A stretch of DNA of 64,000 nt from Terriglobia bacterium (lineage in GTDB: Bacteria > Acidobacteriota > Terriglobia > Terriglobales > Acidobacteriaceae), in assembly GCA_020073385.1 (NCBI GenBank), contig JAIQFH010000012.1:1-64000 (forward strand). Reading direction: 5' to 3'. Below are positions 26,587 to 34,311 of the stretch, one piece after another. The notes below the pieces were generated by a model. It had not been told where the DNA came from, did no database searches, and saw only the letters and a program-made list of their open reading frames with translations. Made by a program: the position numbers and the translations under genes. Position 1 is the stretch's first letter; each line of letters opens with the position of its first letter.

Positions 26587-26748
26587 CTACGCGCTCCGCC
26601 TGTCCGCCGCCGCATAGAACCATCTCTGCTCGACTTCCTTGCTGCCGCATTCCGGACACGTCACAGTGCCTTCTTTGTATTCCGCAGGAGTCAGCGTCTT
26701 TGAGAATGGCCGGTTGCAGGAGTGGCAGAAAAACTCGTATTGGGGCAT
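26587..26748 (-). CDS. FmdB-family zinc-ribbon protein
   Basis: A 53-residue protein, MPQYEFFCHSCNRPFSKTLT then GTVTCPECGSKEVEQRW: two CxxC knuckles of the putative regulatory FmdB type. The start at 26748 has GGGGGAG upstream. Intact relative of the broken copy at 22117-22244. Confidence 0.88.
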   Translation of the reverse strand: MPQYEFFCHSCNRPFSKTLTPAEYKEGTVTCPECGSKEVEQRWFYAAADRRSA

Positions 26749-26861
26749 GACTCCCCCTTCTGAGACGATTCTAGTCGCCTCATTCAAGCAGCTTCAACGG
26801 CAGCGCCCTGCGCGGGCCTTTCTCGCTTCGCCTTTGGACAGTTTGCCGTCCACCCAAGTCC

Positions 26862-28121
26862 TCAGAACCGTTCGGGACGGAGCGCGCTGATGTCCATGCC
26901 CGGTGAACCGTCAAGAACGTATTCAGCTATCAGCTTCCCGGTCACCGGTCCCAACGTAAGCCCCATCATGGCGTGCCCGGTCGCAACAAACAGGCCTGGG
27001 TGTCGCGAGACTGCACCCACGGCTGGAAGGCCGTCGGGCAAGCACGGCCTCAAACCACACCACTCCGATTTGACCTTCGCATCTCCCATGGTTTTCAAAT
27101 ACCGGCTGGCGGCTTTGGTGAGTTGCTCGAGACGTGGCTGTCTGATCTCGTGATTTACGCCCGACAATTCGAGAGTGCCGGCGAAGCGCACAAACCCGTC
27201 CATCGGAGTGCAAAACACCATGTTCTCTCCCAACACGCAGGCGTGACTGAGAAGTGGCGCTGCGCCCTCCTTGGATTCACAGTCTCGGTGGTACCCTTTG
27301 GCCGCCTGCAACGGAAAGCGGATGCCAAGCGCGTGGAGGAGCGGCACGCTGTAGGCGCCGCCGGCCAGAACCACGGAATCGGCCTCGATCAGCTCACCAT
27401 TCCGCGTTTGAACGCCGCGAATGTGACCATCCGCGCTACGTAATGCCACGACTCCGGTGGCAGTCTGGAATTTCACACCGTAGTGCTCAGCTCGCTGCGC
27501 CATTTCCGTCACGAACTCGTAAGGATTGATCGTGGCCGCTTCTGGGTAGAAGACTCCGCCCGCTACACGGTCATTAATCGCCGGCTCCCGCTCGCGTAGT
27601 GCGTCTCCCGACATCACTCCTGGATGGAACCCGCAGCCCGAAATCAATTTGATTTCGCGTTTGGCTGACTCGAATCCTCTCTCGGTGAGGTAGATCTCGT
27701 AATAGCCGTCGCGGCAAAACCAACAACGCAGTTTTTCTGTTTGGATCAGTTCGTCGAACAGCGTACGGCTGGCGTGGCCCAGGGGTGCGAGAGTCCGCAT
27801 CGCGAACTCAACGTGCTCCTCCGTGCAGGTGCGGCTGAACGACCAGAGCCACTTCGCAAGCGCTGGATCGAATCGGGGAGCTACATATAAGGGACTGAGT
27901 GGATGAAAGAGCGATTTGAGGGCCTGGCGGACGCGGCCCGGTTTGTTGATTGGGGGGTGGCCGGGAGCGATGGATCCGGCATTCCCAAAGGAGGCTGCTT
28001 TGCCAATCTGATCCCGCTCCAGAACGGTGACCCTTGCACCGCGCTTGGCCAGGAAATAGGCGCAACAGACCCCAATTACGCCACCGCCGACAAGGACGGT
28101 GTGCCGATCGAGTGACCGCAT
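26862..28121 (-). CDS. FAD-dependent D-amino-acid dehydrogenase-like oxidoreductase
   Basis: A 419-residue DAO-family flavoenzyme. The N-terminal dinucleotide-binding motif is VLVGGGVIGVCCAYFLAKRG with the downstream acidic VTVLERDQIG; FGNAGSIAPGH is typical of DadA. The C-terminal GLRPCLPDGLPAVGAVSRHP and VATGHAMMGLTLGPVTGKLI close the FAD site. It oxidises D-amino acids or hydroxyproline-type substrates, passing electrons to the respiratory chain. Exact substrate uncertain. Single gene, minus strand. Confidence 0.88.
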   Translation of the reverse strand: MRSLDRHTVLVGGGVIGVCCAYFLAKRGARVTVLERDQIGKAASFGNAGSIAPGHPPINKPGRVRQALKSLFHPLSPLYVAPRFDPALAKWLWSFSRTCTEEHVEFAMRTLAPLGHASRTLFDELIQTEKLRCWFCRDGYYEIYLTERGFESAKREIKLISGCGFHPGVMSGDALREREPAINDRVAGGVFYPEAATINPYEFVTEMAQRAEHYGVKFQTATGVVALRSADGHIRGVQTRNGELIEADSVVLAGGAYSVPLLHALGIRFPLQAAKGYHRDCESKEGAAPLLSHACVLGENMVFCTPMDGFVRFAGTLELSGVNHEIRQPRLEQLTKAASRYLKTMGDAKVKSEWCGLRPCLPDGLPAVGAVSRHPGLFVATGHAMMGLTLGPVTGKLIAEYVLDGSPGMDISALRPERF

Positions 28122-28353
28122 GGAAGGAACGTTTCCCGTGTCTCAATTCTCCCTTCTTCGATCCGAACACTGAATTTTAGTCGCCTGTGACGCCGTCTCG
28201 CTGTGACGCTGGACATAGTGGAGCGGTGAAGTTAAATGTGGAGCTGGATACAGTGATTAAGGGCACAGAGATTGGTTCGTCTGGGCGATTCGACGCGCAC
28301 GAGATTTGCTCGTTCAACACTGAACCTTTGGCGGCAACTTACCACGAACTAAA

Positions 28354-29490
28354 ATGGAATCTCTTGCTATGGTCAAGCGCGCACCAACCCGGCGGCTTCC
28401 TCGTGAGGCAACACCCGGCACCAAGGATCTGAGCCTGGCCGAGAGTGAGCGTGTGATAGACAGCCAGCCGAAGGAGATTCTGCCAGTCGGCAAACTTCCG
28501 CTTGAGCACTTGAGATCGTTGCTGAAGCAACCGCCGAAACATGATCCCCGCCTGCTGATCGGACCGCAGATTGGCGAGGACGCGGCCGTCATCGATGCCG
28601 GCGATCGCTTTCTCGTCGTGGCGACGGATCCCGTCACCTTCGCCACGGATCACATCGGGCGCTATGCGGTTCACGTCAATGCGAACGACGTTGCCGTCCT
28701 AGGCGCGCACCCTTTATGGTTTTTCGTCGTCATGCTCCTTCCGGAGAACCGTACGACGCCCGAACTGGCCGAAACGATCATGAGTGATCTGCGGACCACG
28801 TGCGAGGAGCTAGGTGTTGCGCTCGGCGGCGGGCACACAGAAATCACCCAAGGTATCGACCGCCCGATTCTGGTCGGCCAGATGCTCGGCGAAGTCGCCC
28901 CGACTCGCCTTGTGCGGAAAACTCGCATCGCTGTTGGCGATCAGATCCTGTTGACACGCGGAGTGGCTATCGAGGGCACCGCAATCCTTGCCCAAGAGAA
29001 GTCCGAACGGCTGCAGGGACGGGTTGATGCCGATCTTCTGGCACGGGCCGCGCGTTTCTTGATTGAGCCTGGCATCAGCGTGGTGAGTGCGGCGCTCGCG
29101 GCTGCCAATGTCGGCGAGGTTGTGCATGCGATGCACGATCCGACCGAAGGCGGGCTTGCTACAGGTCTGTTCGAGTTGGTGGCACCGGCGGGTCTCGGAC
29201 TTCGGGTCATTCGCGACCACATTCCCGTGTTTCCCGAAACCGATAGAATTTGCAGTGCACTCGGGCTCGATCCGCTGAAACTGATTGCGTCTGGCGCATT
29301 GCTGATCGCAGTCGCGCCAGAAGGAGCGAACTCGGTCCGGACTGCGATTGAGGCCGTGGGCGTTCCGGTCGTCGTGATTGGCGAGGTGCGCCCGTCGAAT
29401 GAGGGCATCATGATCGTGACAAATGGGAACGTCGGGCCGCTCACGCCTGCCGTTCGGGACGAGATCGCACGGGCGTTGGAGGGTGGTTAG
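28354..29490 (+). CDS. HypE-like AIR-synthase-family protein
   Basis: A 378-residue PurM/HypE-fold protein. IGEDAAVIDAGDRFLVVATD is the ATP/metal segment, HVNANDVAVLGAHPLWFFVV follows, and HDPTEGGLATGLFELVAPAG the C-terminal motif. HypE makes the cyanide ligand of [NiFe] hydrogenases and ends in a conserved cysteine; this protein ends ARALEGG without one and has no hyp genes nearby, so it is a related enzyme of unknown reaction. The ~230 bases upstream hold nothing I can call. Confidence 0.85.
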   Translation: MESLAMVKRAPTRRLPREATPGTKDLSLAESERVIDSQPKEILPVGKLPLEHLRSLLKQPPKHDPRLLIGPQIGEDAAVIDAGDRFLVVATDPVTFATDHIGRYAVHVNANDVAVLGAHPLWFFVVMLLPENRTTPELAETIMSDLRTTCEELGVALGGGHTEITQGIDRPILVGQMLGEVAPTRLVRKTRIAVGDQILLTRGVAIEGTAILAQEKSERLQGRVDADLLARAARFLIEPGISVVSAALAAANVGEVVHAMHDPTEGGLATGLFELVAPAGLGLRVIRDHIPVFPETDRICSALGLDPLKLIASGALLIAVAPEGANSVRTAIEAVGVPVVVIGEVRPSNEGIMIVTNGNVGPLTPAVRDEIARALEGG

Positions 29491-29563
29491 GTCCTGTAAA
29501 GGAAATTGGACCAAAGGTGCCGTGTACGTGTCTCGATCGATGATGGGCGTTCTTGCGTGACGC

Positions 29564-29914
29564 GTGGAAACGGTGCTCGATCAGTGGTATGAGCCAGAGA
29601 GCGTCTTTTATAAGGTGCGGGCCGACGACGGCAATCTCTACATCCTTCGACTACAGACATTGCCCGATGGCACGTGGGATGGTTTCGTTCCGGCAAACGA
29701 AAGAGGAACGCAGATAGATCCAAGCGGCCAATTTGCCGGGTCGTCGAACGGAGGCACGCGCCTGTCAGGACGGCTTAGTTGTAATAGCCTGGACCCGGCC
29801 TTACCGACAACGGTGACGAGTCTCAAGCTATCGGACACCCGAAGTCCGAACTGGAGCTTCCAACTTTCCGTTGGCGACAACTCGTCCGCGGAAAGGCCGA
29901 CTGTGGGATTGTGA
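29564..29914 (+). CDS. Small hypothetical protein, probably frameshifted
   Basis: The first half (VLDQWYEPESVFYKVRADDG, then NLYILRLQT) looks like a small acidobacterial protein that I remember ending a little past NLYILR. In this frame the remainder is unlike it. One base shift inside GTGGG near 29676 gives MVSFRQTKEERR and a stop at 29717, which is a better ending. I annotate the full frame but suspect the real product is ~50 residues. Confidence 0.45.
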   Translation: METVLDQWYEPESVFYKVRADDGNLYILRLQTLPDGTWDGFVPANERGTQIDPSGQFAGSSNGGTRLSGRLSCNSLDPALPTTVTSLKLSDTRSPNWSFQLSVGDNSSAERPTVGL

Positions 29915-29970
29915 GCGCTATGGTGATTTTCGCGAATAACCGAAGATGATCGGAGCGTAATATTGGTGTA

Positions 29971-30534
29971 GTGGAGCAACTGAAGCGCTATCGGTCCATC
30001 GGGGTATGCGGCCTGGACTGTGGTCTATGCCCCAGATTCTATACGAGCGGCAAGTCCAGGTGCCCGGGATGCGGTGGTCCAGGTTTCTCCGATAAACATC
30101 CATCTTGTTCCTTCATCACCTGCTGTGTGAAAAGGAAGGGCTTGGAAGTCTGCGGTCAATGTTCGGAGTTTCCCTGCTCAAAGTTCAAGACCGAGAAGGA
30201 GTACCGCGAGCTTGAATCGTCATCGTACCCGCCTTCCAGGAAGATGCTACCGAACCTCAGATTCATAAAGGAAAGAGGAATCAGGGAATTCGTGAAGCGC
30301 CAGAAGAAGCGGATGGCGCTGCTCAAGATCATGCTCGAAGGTCACGATGACGGTAGGTCAAAGAGTTACTTCTGCAGGGCCGCAGCCCTGCTTGATGCCA
30401 CAACTGTAAGACGGTCAATCCGCAAAGTGGAAACAGGGCGAACAGTTGAGGTCAGGGATAAGGCAAGAGCCCTAAAGGCATTCCTCGAAGAAGCTGCCCT
30501 CCGTGGCGGGATCGAGCTTCAAGGAGAAAAATAG
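29971..30534 (+). CDS. DUF3795-domain cysteine-rich protein
   Basis: A 187-residue protein with a DUF3795-type N-terminus: GVCGLDCGLCPRFYTSGKSR, CPGCGG, CSFITCCVKRKGLEVCGQCS and EFPCSKF, i.e. about eleven cysteines likely to bind metal. The C-terminal half is basic and helical. Base composition looks less GC-rich than neighbours, and such proteins are frequent in archaea and anaerobes, so it may be acquired. GTG start, weak ribosome site. Confidence 0.8.
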   Translation: MEQLKRYRSIGVCGLDCGLCPRFYTSGKSRCPGCGGPGFSDKHPSCSFITCCVKRKGLEVCGQCSEFPCSKFKTEKEYRELESSSYPPSRKMLPNLRFIKERGIREFVKRQKKRMALLKIMLEGHDDGRSKSYFCRAAALLDATTVRRSIRKVETGRTVEVRDKARALKAFLEEAALRGGIELQGEK

Positions 30535-30600
30535 CAGAATTGACCACGCCATTACTCTCAGAGGCGCAACATCGTAGCGCCTTCAGGGAGAACCACAACG

Positions 30601-30696
30601 ATGTCACGCAAAGCTACGCCAAAACGTACGCGCCCTAAGCCGAAAGCCGCCTTCGACTCCTCCGATTTGGCAAAGCAAAAGCCGCCGCCGCGCTGA
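30601..30696 (+). CDS. Possible 31-residue basic peptide
   Basis: ATG opens a Lys/Pro/Arg-rich frame (MSRKATPKRTRPKPKAAFDS ... PPPR) ending in TGA. No clear Shine-Dalgarno. May be a small nucleic-acid-binding protein, or chance. Confidence 0.25.
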   Translation: MSRKATPKRTRPKPKAAFDSSDLAKQKPPPR

Positions 30697-30769
30697 GTGG
30701 CGTCCCCTGTCCATGTTTCCGACTATCCACGAACCATGCAGCTACAACTCCGGGACGAACAACGATTGT

Positions 30770-31343
30770 TCAGTGCCGAGGAGCTTTGACCGCAGCCACA
30801 GGCGGCTTGGCGTCTCGCAGCATTTGATCAAGCTGTGACCGATCAAGCCAAGTACCATTCACTACGACGCTCTCGATCTTGCTTGCGTTAGCAATGTCGG
30901 CCAAAGGATCGGCACTGAGCACAACAAAATTCGCGGTGAACCCCGCGTCCACGCGACCCCACTGCTTTGATAGGTTCAGTATCAGCGCGGGATTCGTCGT
31001 GGCCGTTTCAAGGGCCTGCATCGGAGTCAGGCCAGCTCCTACCAACAATCCCAGTTCATCGTGCAGACTGAAACCTGGATAGGTAAAAGGAATCGTGATA
31101 TCCGTACCGGCCAGGATACGCACCCCGAGGGTCCGCGCCCGGGGGACTTCCTCCAGCAGTTTTTGCAGAAAGGTGCCATTCTTGGCCAGCAGAGAGTAAG
31201 TTGCATCGGCACGCTTCTGGTCAAAGCGGTCGAGCAAGAACGTTTTGTCGCGGGCGATTTTGGCGGGAACCAAAGAGAAGTTTTTCGTGCGAAGGGCTTC
31301 CTGGAAGGCGGATTGATCCAAACGCCGCTTGATGTATTCGACA
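30770..31343 (-). pseudogene. Amidohydrolase, C-terminal fragment
   Basis: The last ~190 residues of an imidazolonepropionase-type amidohydrolase: LGVRILAGTDITIPFTYPGF supplies the late metal/catalytic Asp, then HDELGLLVGAGLTPMQALET and the N-P-A...D-P-L ending. The N-terminal metal-binding half (HxH and Lys/His) is missing. At about 31341 the sequence changes into the 3'-truncated DUF2784 gene, so a deletion fused two genes. Confidence 0.75.
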
Positions 31344-31520
31344 CGGCCACGGAAGCAGTTCCGTAAGAATTCCCCAGACAAGGGAAGCGATGTGCAGCCA
31401 GCGCAGAATCGGACGCGAGCGTGTCAGCAGAGCGCCAAACACTACCCACAAAATGAACAGCGCATGCAGCAAGAGGACGAAAATCGCAAGCGAAGAGTAG
31501 AAGCTCGTAGCGGCCTGCAT
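31341..31520 (-). pseudogene. DUF2784 membrane protein, N-terminal fragment
   Basis: Sixty residues of a DUF2784 protein: two membrane helices (YSSLAIFVLLLHALFILWVV and WLHIASLVWGILTELLPWPC). The normal C-terminal half is lost where the amidohydrolase fragment begins. Confidence 0.65.
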
Positions 31521-31611
31521 TCCTAGAATTTACCGCACCGGCAGTTTGCAGTCGGCCTGATATAGCGCCATATTCACACACTTCCGGGAGCCGGGCTAGT
31601 ATGGTTGCGAA

Positions 31612-32691
31612 ATGGGCGCCCGCAAAATCGTGCACGTGGACCTAGATGCGTTTTACGCTTCCGTCGAGCAGCGCGATGATCCCCAACTACGCGGCAAGCC
31701 GGTGGTCGTGGCCTGGAAGGGCAACCGCTCTGTTGTCTGCGCGGCATCGTACGAGGCCAGGAAGTTCGGCGTCCGCTCGGCCATGCCAGCGATGCGAGCG
31801 GAGCGCTTGTGTCCCGAGGCAGTATTTGTCGCTCCGGATTTCACACGGTACCGGGCCGTCTCGCGCAGTGTGGGGGAGATCTTCAAGCGCCATACCGATC
31901 TGATCGAGCCACTATCGCTCGACGAAGCGTACCTCGATGTCACGGAGAACAAGACAGGGTTACCGACCGCGACTCTCGTAGCGCGCACGATCCGGGAGCA
32001 AATCCGTCAGGAGTTGAATCTTACGGCTTCGGCAGGAGTCGCGCCCAACAAGTTCCTGGCCAAGCTGGCCTCGGACTGGCGCAAACCCGATGGGCTTTTT
32101 GTCATTCAGCCCAATGAGGTAGATGCGTTTCTTCTGCCCTTGGAGGTTGGACGCCTGCCCGGAGTCGGCAAAGTCACTGGAGAAAAACTTGCGAAACTCG
32201 GAATACATACGGTGTCAGATTTGCGAAAGCTAAATCTATCGGTCCTCGAACGCGAGTTCGGCAGATATGGCCGGCGCCTGTACGAGCTCGCGCGCGGAAT
32301 CGACGACAGTGAGGTGGTTCCGGACCGGCCTACGCAATCGATCTCTGCCGAAGATACCTTCGAACATGACGTTCTTTTGGCTGAAACTGAACCCATGATC
32401 CGGCGGCTCGCAGAACAGGTTTGGACCGCCTCGCGTAAAGAGTCGCGGATTGCGCGCACGGTAGTTCTGAAGCTGAAGACGAGCGAGTTCAAGATTCTCA
32501 CGCGCAGCCATACCCCAGGCTCACCTCCCTGCTCCTGCGAAGAACTGACAGACATCGCGCTGGGTCTTCGGGAGCGAGTGGAACTCAGTCCACAGCAGCG
32601 CTATCGGCTGGTTGGGGTGGGTTTGAGCAACTTTCAGGGTCGAGAACTTGATGCTGGGCAGGCGGACCTTTTCCCACATGCAGAACTGTAA
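31612..32691 (+). CDS. dinB: DNA polymerase IV (Y-family)
   Basis: A 359-residue error-prone translesion polymerase. HVDLDAFYASVEQRDDPQLR holds the first catalytic Asp; EPLSLDEAYLDVTENKTG is the invariant S-L-D-E-A-Y-L-D motif. SAGVAPNKFLAKLASDWRKP and the helix-hairpin-helix thumb (LPGVGKVTGEKLAKLGI) follow, then the little-finger domain. The C-terminal QADLFPH resembles a beta-clamp binding peptide. Divergent from nothing; SOS boxes not searched. It sits near an SRAP gene, another DNA-damage function. Confidence 0.95.
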   Translation: MGARKIVHVDLDAFYASVEQRDDPQLRGKPVVVAWKGNRSVVCAASYEARKFGVRSAMPAMRAERLCPEAVFVAPDFTRYRAVSRSVGEIFKRHTDLIEPLSLDEAYLDVTENKTGLPTATLVARTIREQIRQELNLTASAGVAPNKFLAKLASDWRKPDGLFVIQPNEVDAFLLPLEVGRLPGVGKVTGEKLAKLGIHTVSDLRKLNLSVLEREFGRYGRRLYELARGIDDSEVVPDRPTQSISAEDTFEHDVLLAETEPMIRRLAEQVWTASRKESRIARTVVLKLKTSEFKILTRSHTPGSPPCSCEELTDIALGLRERVELSPQQRYRLVGVGLSNFQGRELDAGQADLFPHAEL

Positions 32692-32757
32692 AATGGGAGT
32701 GGCGTGTCGACTCCTCATGCAGATCCAGTTCTCATCATCTGGCCCTCTATCAAGACT

Positions 32758-33465
32758 TCAGAACAGTGTCGGAGCAGTCTCCTTGACGGGAACCTCCCGA
32801 GCGCATTCCTGGTCATCATTCTCAGGACGATTGACACGTGAACTTACCGGATACTTCTTCATCAGGCTGGCGTCGAAAGGTTTCAGACAGTCGGCAATGC
32901 GTGTCACGTCAGTCACGCCTGGGTCTAGCCACAGCTCGTAGTCATCTCCGCTGACAATCGCCGGCATGCGATCATGCACGCTAGCGATCAGTGGATTCGG
33001 CTTGGTCGTAAGGATCGTGCATGTTTCGACGATTTCTCCGGCCGGATCTCGCCATCGCTCCCACAATCCAGCGAAGGCAAACACTGAGCCGTCCGCCATG
33101 CCGAAATTGTAGGGCTGCTTCTCTTTGGAACTGATTCGCACCCATTCATAGAAGCCGTCCGCTGGAATCAGGCAGCGGCGATGTTTCATGGCGTCACGGA
33201 AGGCTGGTTTGTCCGCGGCAGTCTCGGACATCCCGTTGATGGTCTTGAATCCGATGGACGCGTCTTTGGCCCAGTACGGGATGAGTCCCCAGCGAGCCAA
33301 TCCAAAAGTGCGCTTCGGTTCCTTCGGGTGCTGGCGGACGATAGGAATCGGCTGCGTCGGAGCGATGTTCCAACGGGGCGTCCAAGACACATCTTCATCT
33401 TCATCGAAACCAAAGCGGTCTCGAAGATAGCGCTCCTTCGCGGTGAGCCGATAGCGTCCGCACAT
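32758..33465 (-). CDS. SRAP/HMCES-like abasic-site-crosslinking protein
   Basis: A 235-residue SOS-response-associated peptidase (YedK) that forms a covalent thiazolidine with abasic sites in single-stranded DNA. Cys2 (MCGRYRL) becomes the N-terminal nucleophile; WNIAPTQPIPIVR, PADGFYEWV and VHDRMPAIV supply the Asn, Glu and His of the active site. It converges with dinB; the two may serve the same damage response. Confidence 0.95.
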   Translation of the reverse strand: MCGRYRLTAKERYLRDRFGFDEDEDVSWTPRWNIAPTQPIPIVRQHPKEPKRTFGLARWGLIPYWAKDASIGFKTINGMSETAADKPAFRDAMKHRRCLIPADGFYEWVRISSKEKQPYNFGMADGSVFAFAGLWERWRDPAGEIVETCTILTTKPNPLIASVHDRMPAIVSGDDYELWLDPGVTDVTRIADCLKPFDASLMKKYPVSSRVNRPENDDQECAREVPVKETAPTLF

Positions 33466-33467
33466 GG

Positions 33468-33728
33468 TTATGCTTGCTTACTGCGCCTTGCCGCTTTCCA
33501 TTTCGCCCACCGTGCGCGCTGGGCCGCCGCAATTCTCTTGCGTGCTGCAGCTGACATGGTTCTCCGCTTCTTGCCGAGTGTTTGAGCGCGCCCGACTCTT
33601 GTGGCCCCTCCGCGCACCCCACCGAGACCGCCGAGCGCCTTCAGAGCTTCGTCCAGCTGTTCGATTCTCCTTTGCGCCTGATCCCTTTCCTGCTTCAGCT
33701 GCTGGACCACTTTAGCCAGGTTCGCCAT
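33468..33728 (-). CDS. Small lysine/arginine-rich protein (AAQRARWAK type)
   Basis: An 86-residue protein: N-terminal coiled coil (VVQQLKQERDQAQRRIEQLD), then the basic tail KRRTMSAAARKRIAAAQRARW. The tail motif recurs in acidobacterial proteins (from memory) and resembles the AT-hook/NUMOD-like DNA-binding patches. GAGAGGA before the start at 33728. Two bases from the SRAP start. Confidence 0.7.
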   Translation of the reverse strand: MANLAKVVQQLKQERDQAQRRIEQLDEALKALGGLGGVRGGATRVGRAQTLGKKRRTMSAAARKRIAAAQRARWAKWKAARRSKQA

Positions 33729-33838
33729 TGATTCCTCTCGGGCAGGAATTGTAGCAGCCCGCGCTAGATTCACGGCTCTCGCCCCTTAAGCATGCCCCAC
33801 CACTTTCATTTTTGACCAACTCATCACGAGGAATTGCC

Positions 33839-34098
33839 ATGAGACTTCGCACCAATGAACTGTGCCCAATCCATAGATCTGTTACTTGCTGTGGTCGGGA
33901 AGTGCTCCCCAGACCCAAGCTGATCGACTTGGAATCCAGAGGATTGACGATCCGCACCACCCGCGAGGGTATCGGGAACTGCGATCGCCAGCCGAAATGC
34001 GCAAACTGCAAAATCGAAAAATTAGAGAGCAAGGCGGGATATGCGCCATCTGCCACGAAGATTTTAAGGATTACAACGACGTGGTCCCCGATCACAAA
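33839..34098 (+). pseudogene. HNH endonuclease, 5' part (split by the transposon)
   Basis: Start ATG with GAGGA upstream: MRLRTNELCPIHRSVTCCGR... A one-base shift near 33920 moves homology to the next frame, which reads RLGIQRIDDPHHPRGYRELR, then CAICHEDFKDYNDVVPDHK. The frame is cut at 34098, after the codon following the catalytic Asp-His, by the Tn7-like element. The gene resumes at 43899. Confidence 0.85.
34094..34098. repeat. Target-site duplication, left copy (ACAAA)
   Basis: Five bases directly before the TGTG left end of the Tn7-like element. Identical to the five bases after its right end. Confidence 0.95.
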
Positions 34099-34148
34099 TG
34101 TGGTTTTAAGCATATCTTTGCCGGATTTACCGCATAATGTTGCCGGAT
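34099..34148 (+). repeat. Transposon left end with TnsB-like binding sites
   Basis: Two direct repeats, GCATATCTTTGCCGGAT (34110-34126) and GCATAATGTTGCCGGAT (34132-34148), 22 bp apart, agree at 14 of 17 positions. A weaker third copy (GGATAACCTTGCCG, 34208-34221) lies further in. Position and spacing fit TnsB sites. Confidence 0.85.
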
Positions 34149-34311
34149 GGAGTGCTGCAAGTAGTGGGTTTGTGCGAAGCGGTGTACCCCACGGGTTCAG
34201 AGATAAAGGATAACCTTGCCGCGATTGCGGATGTGAGCCTGTGCCGCCTCTGGCTGGGTGCGAGCATAATATTCACGTTCTGATCTGCGGCCTATCGAAG
34301 GTGAGTTCGGG

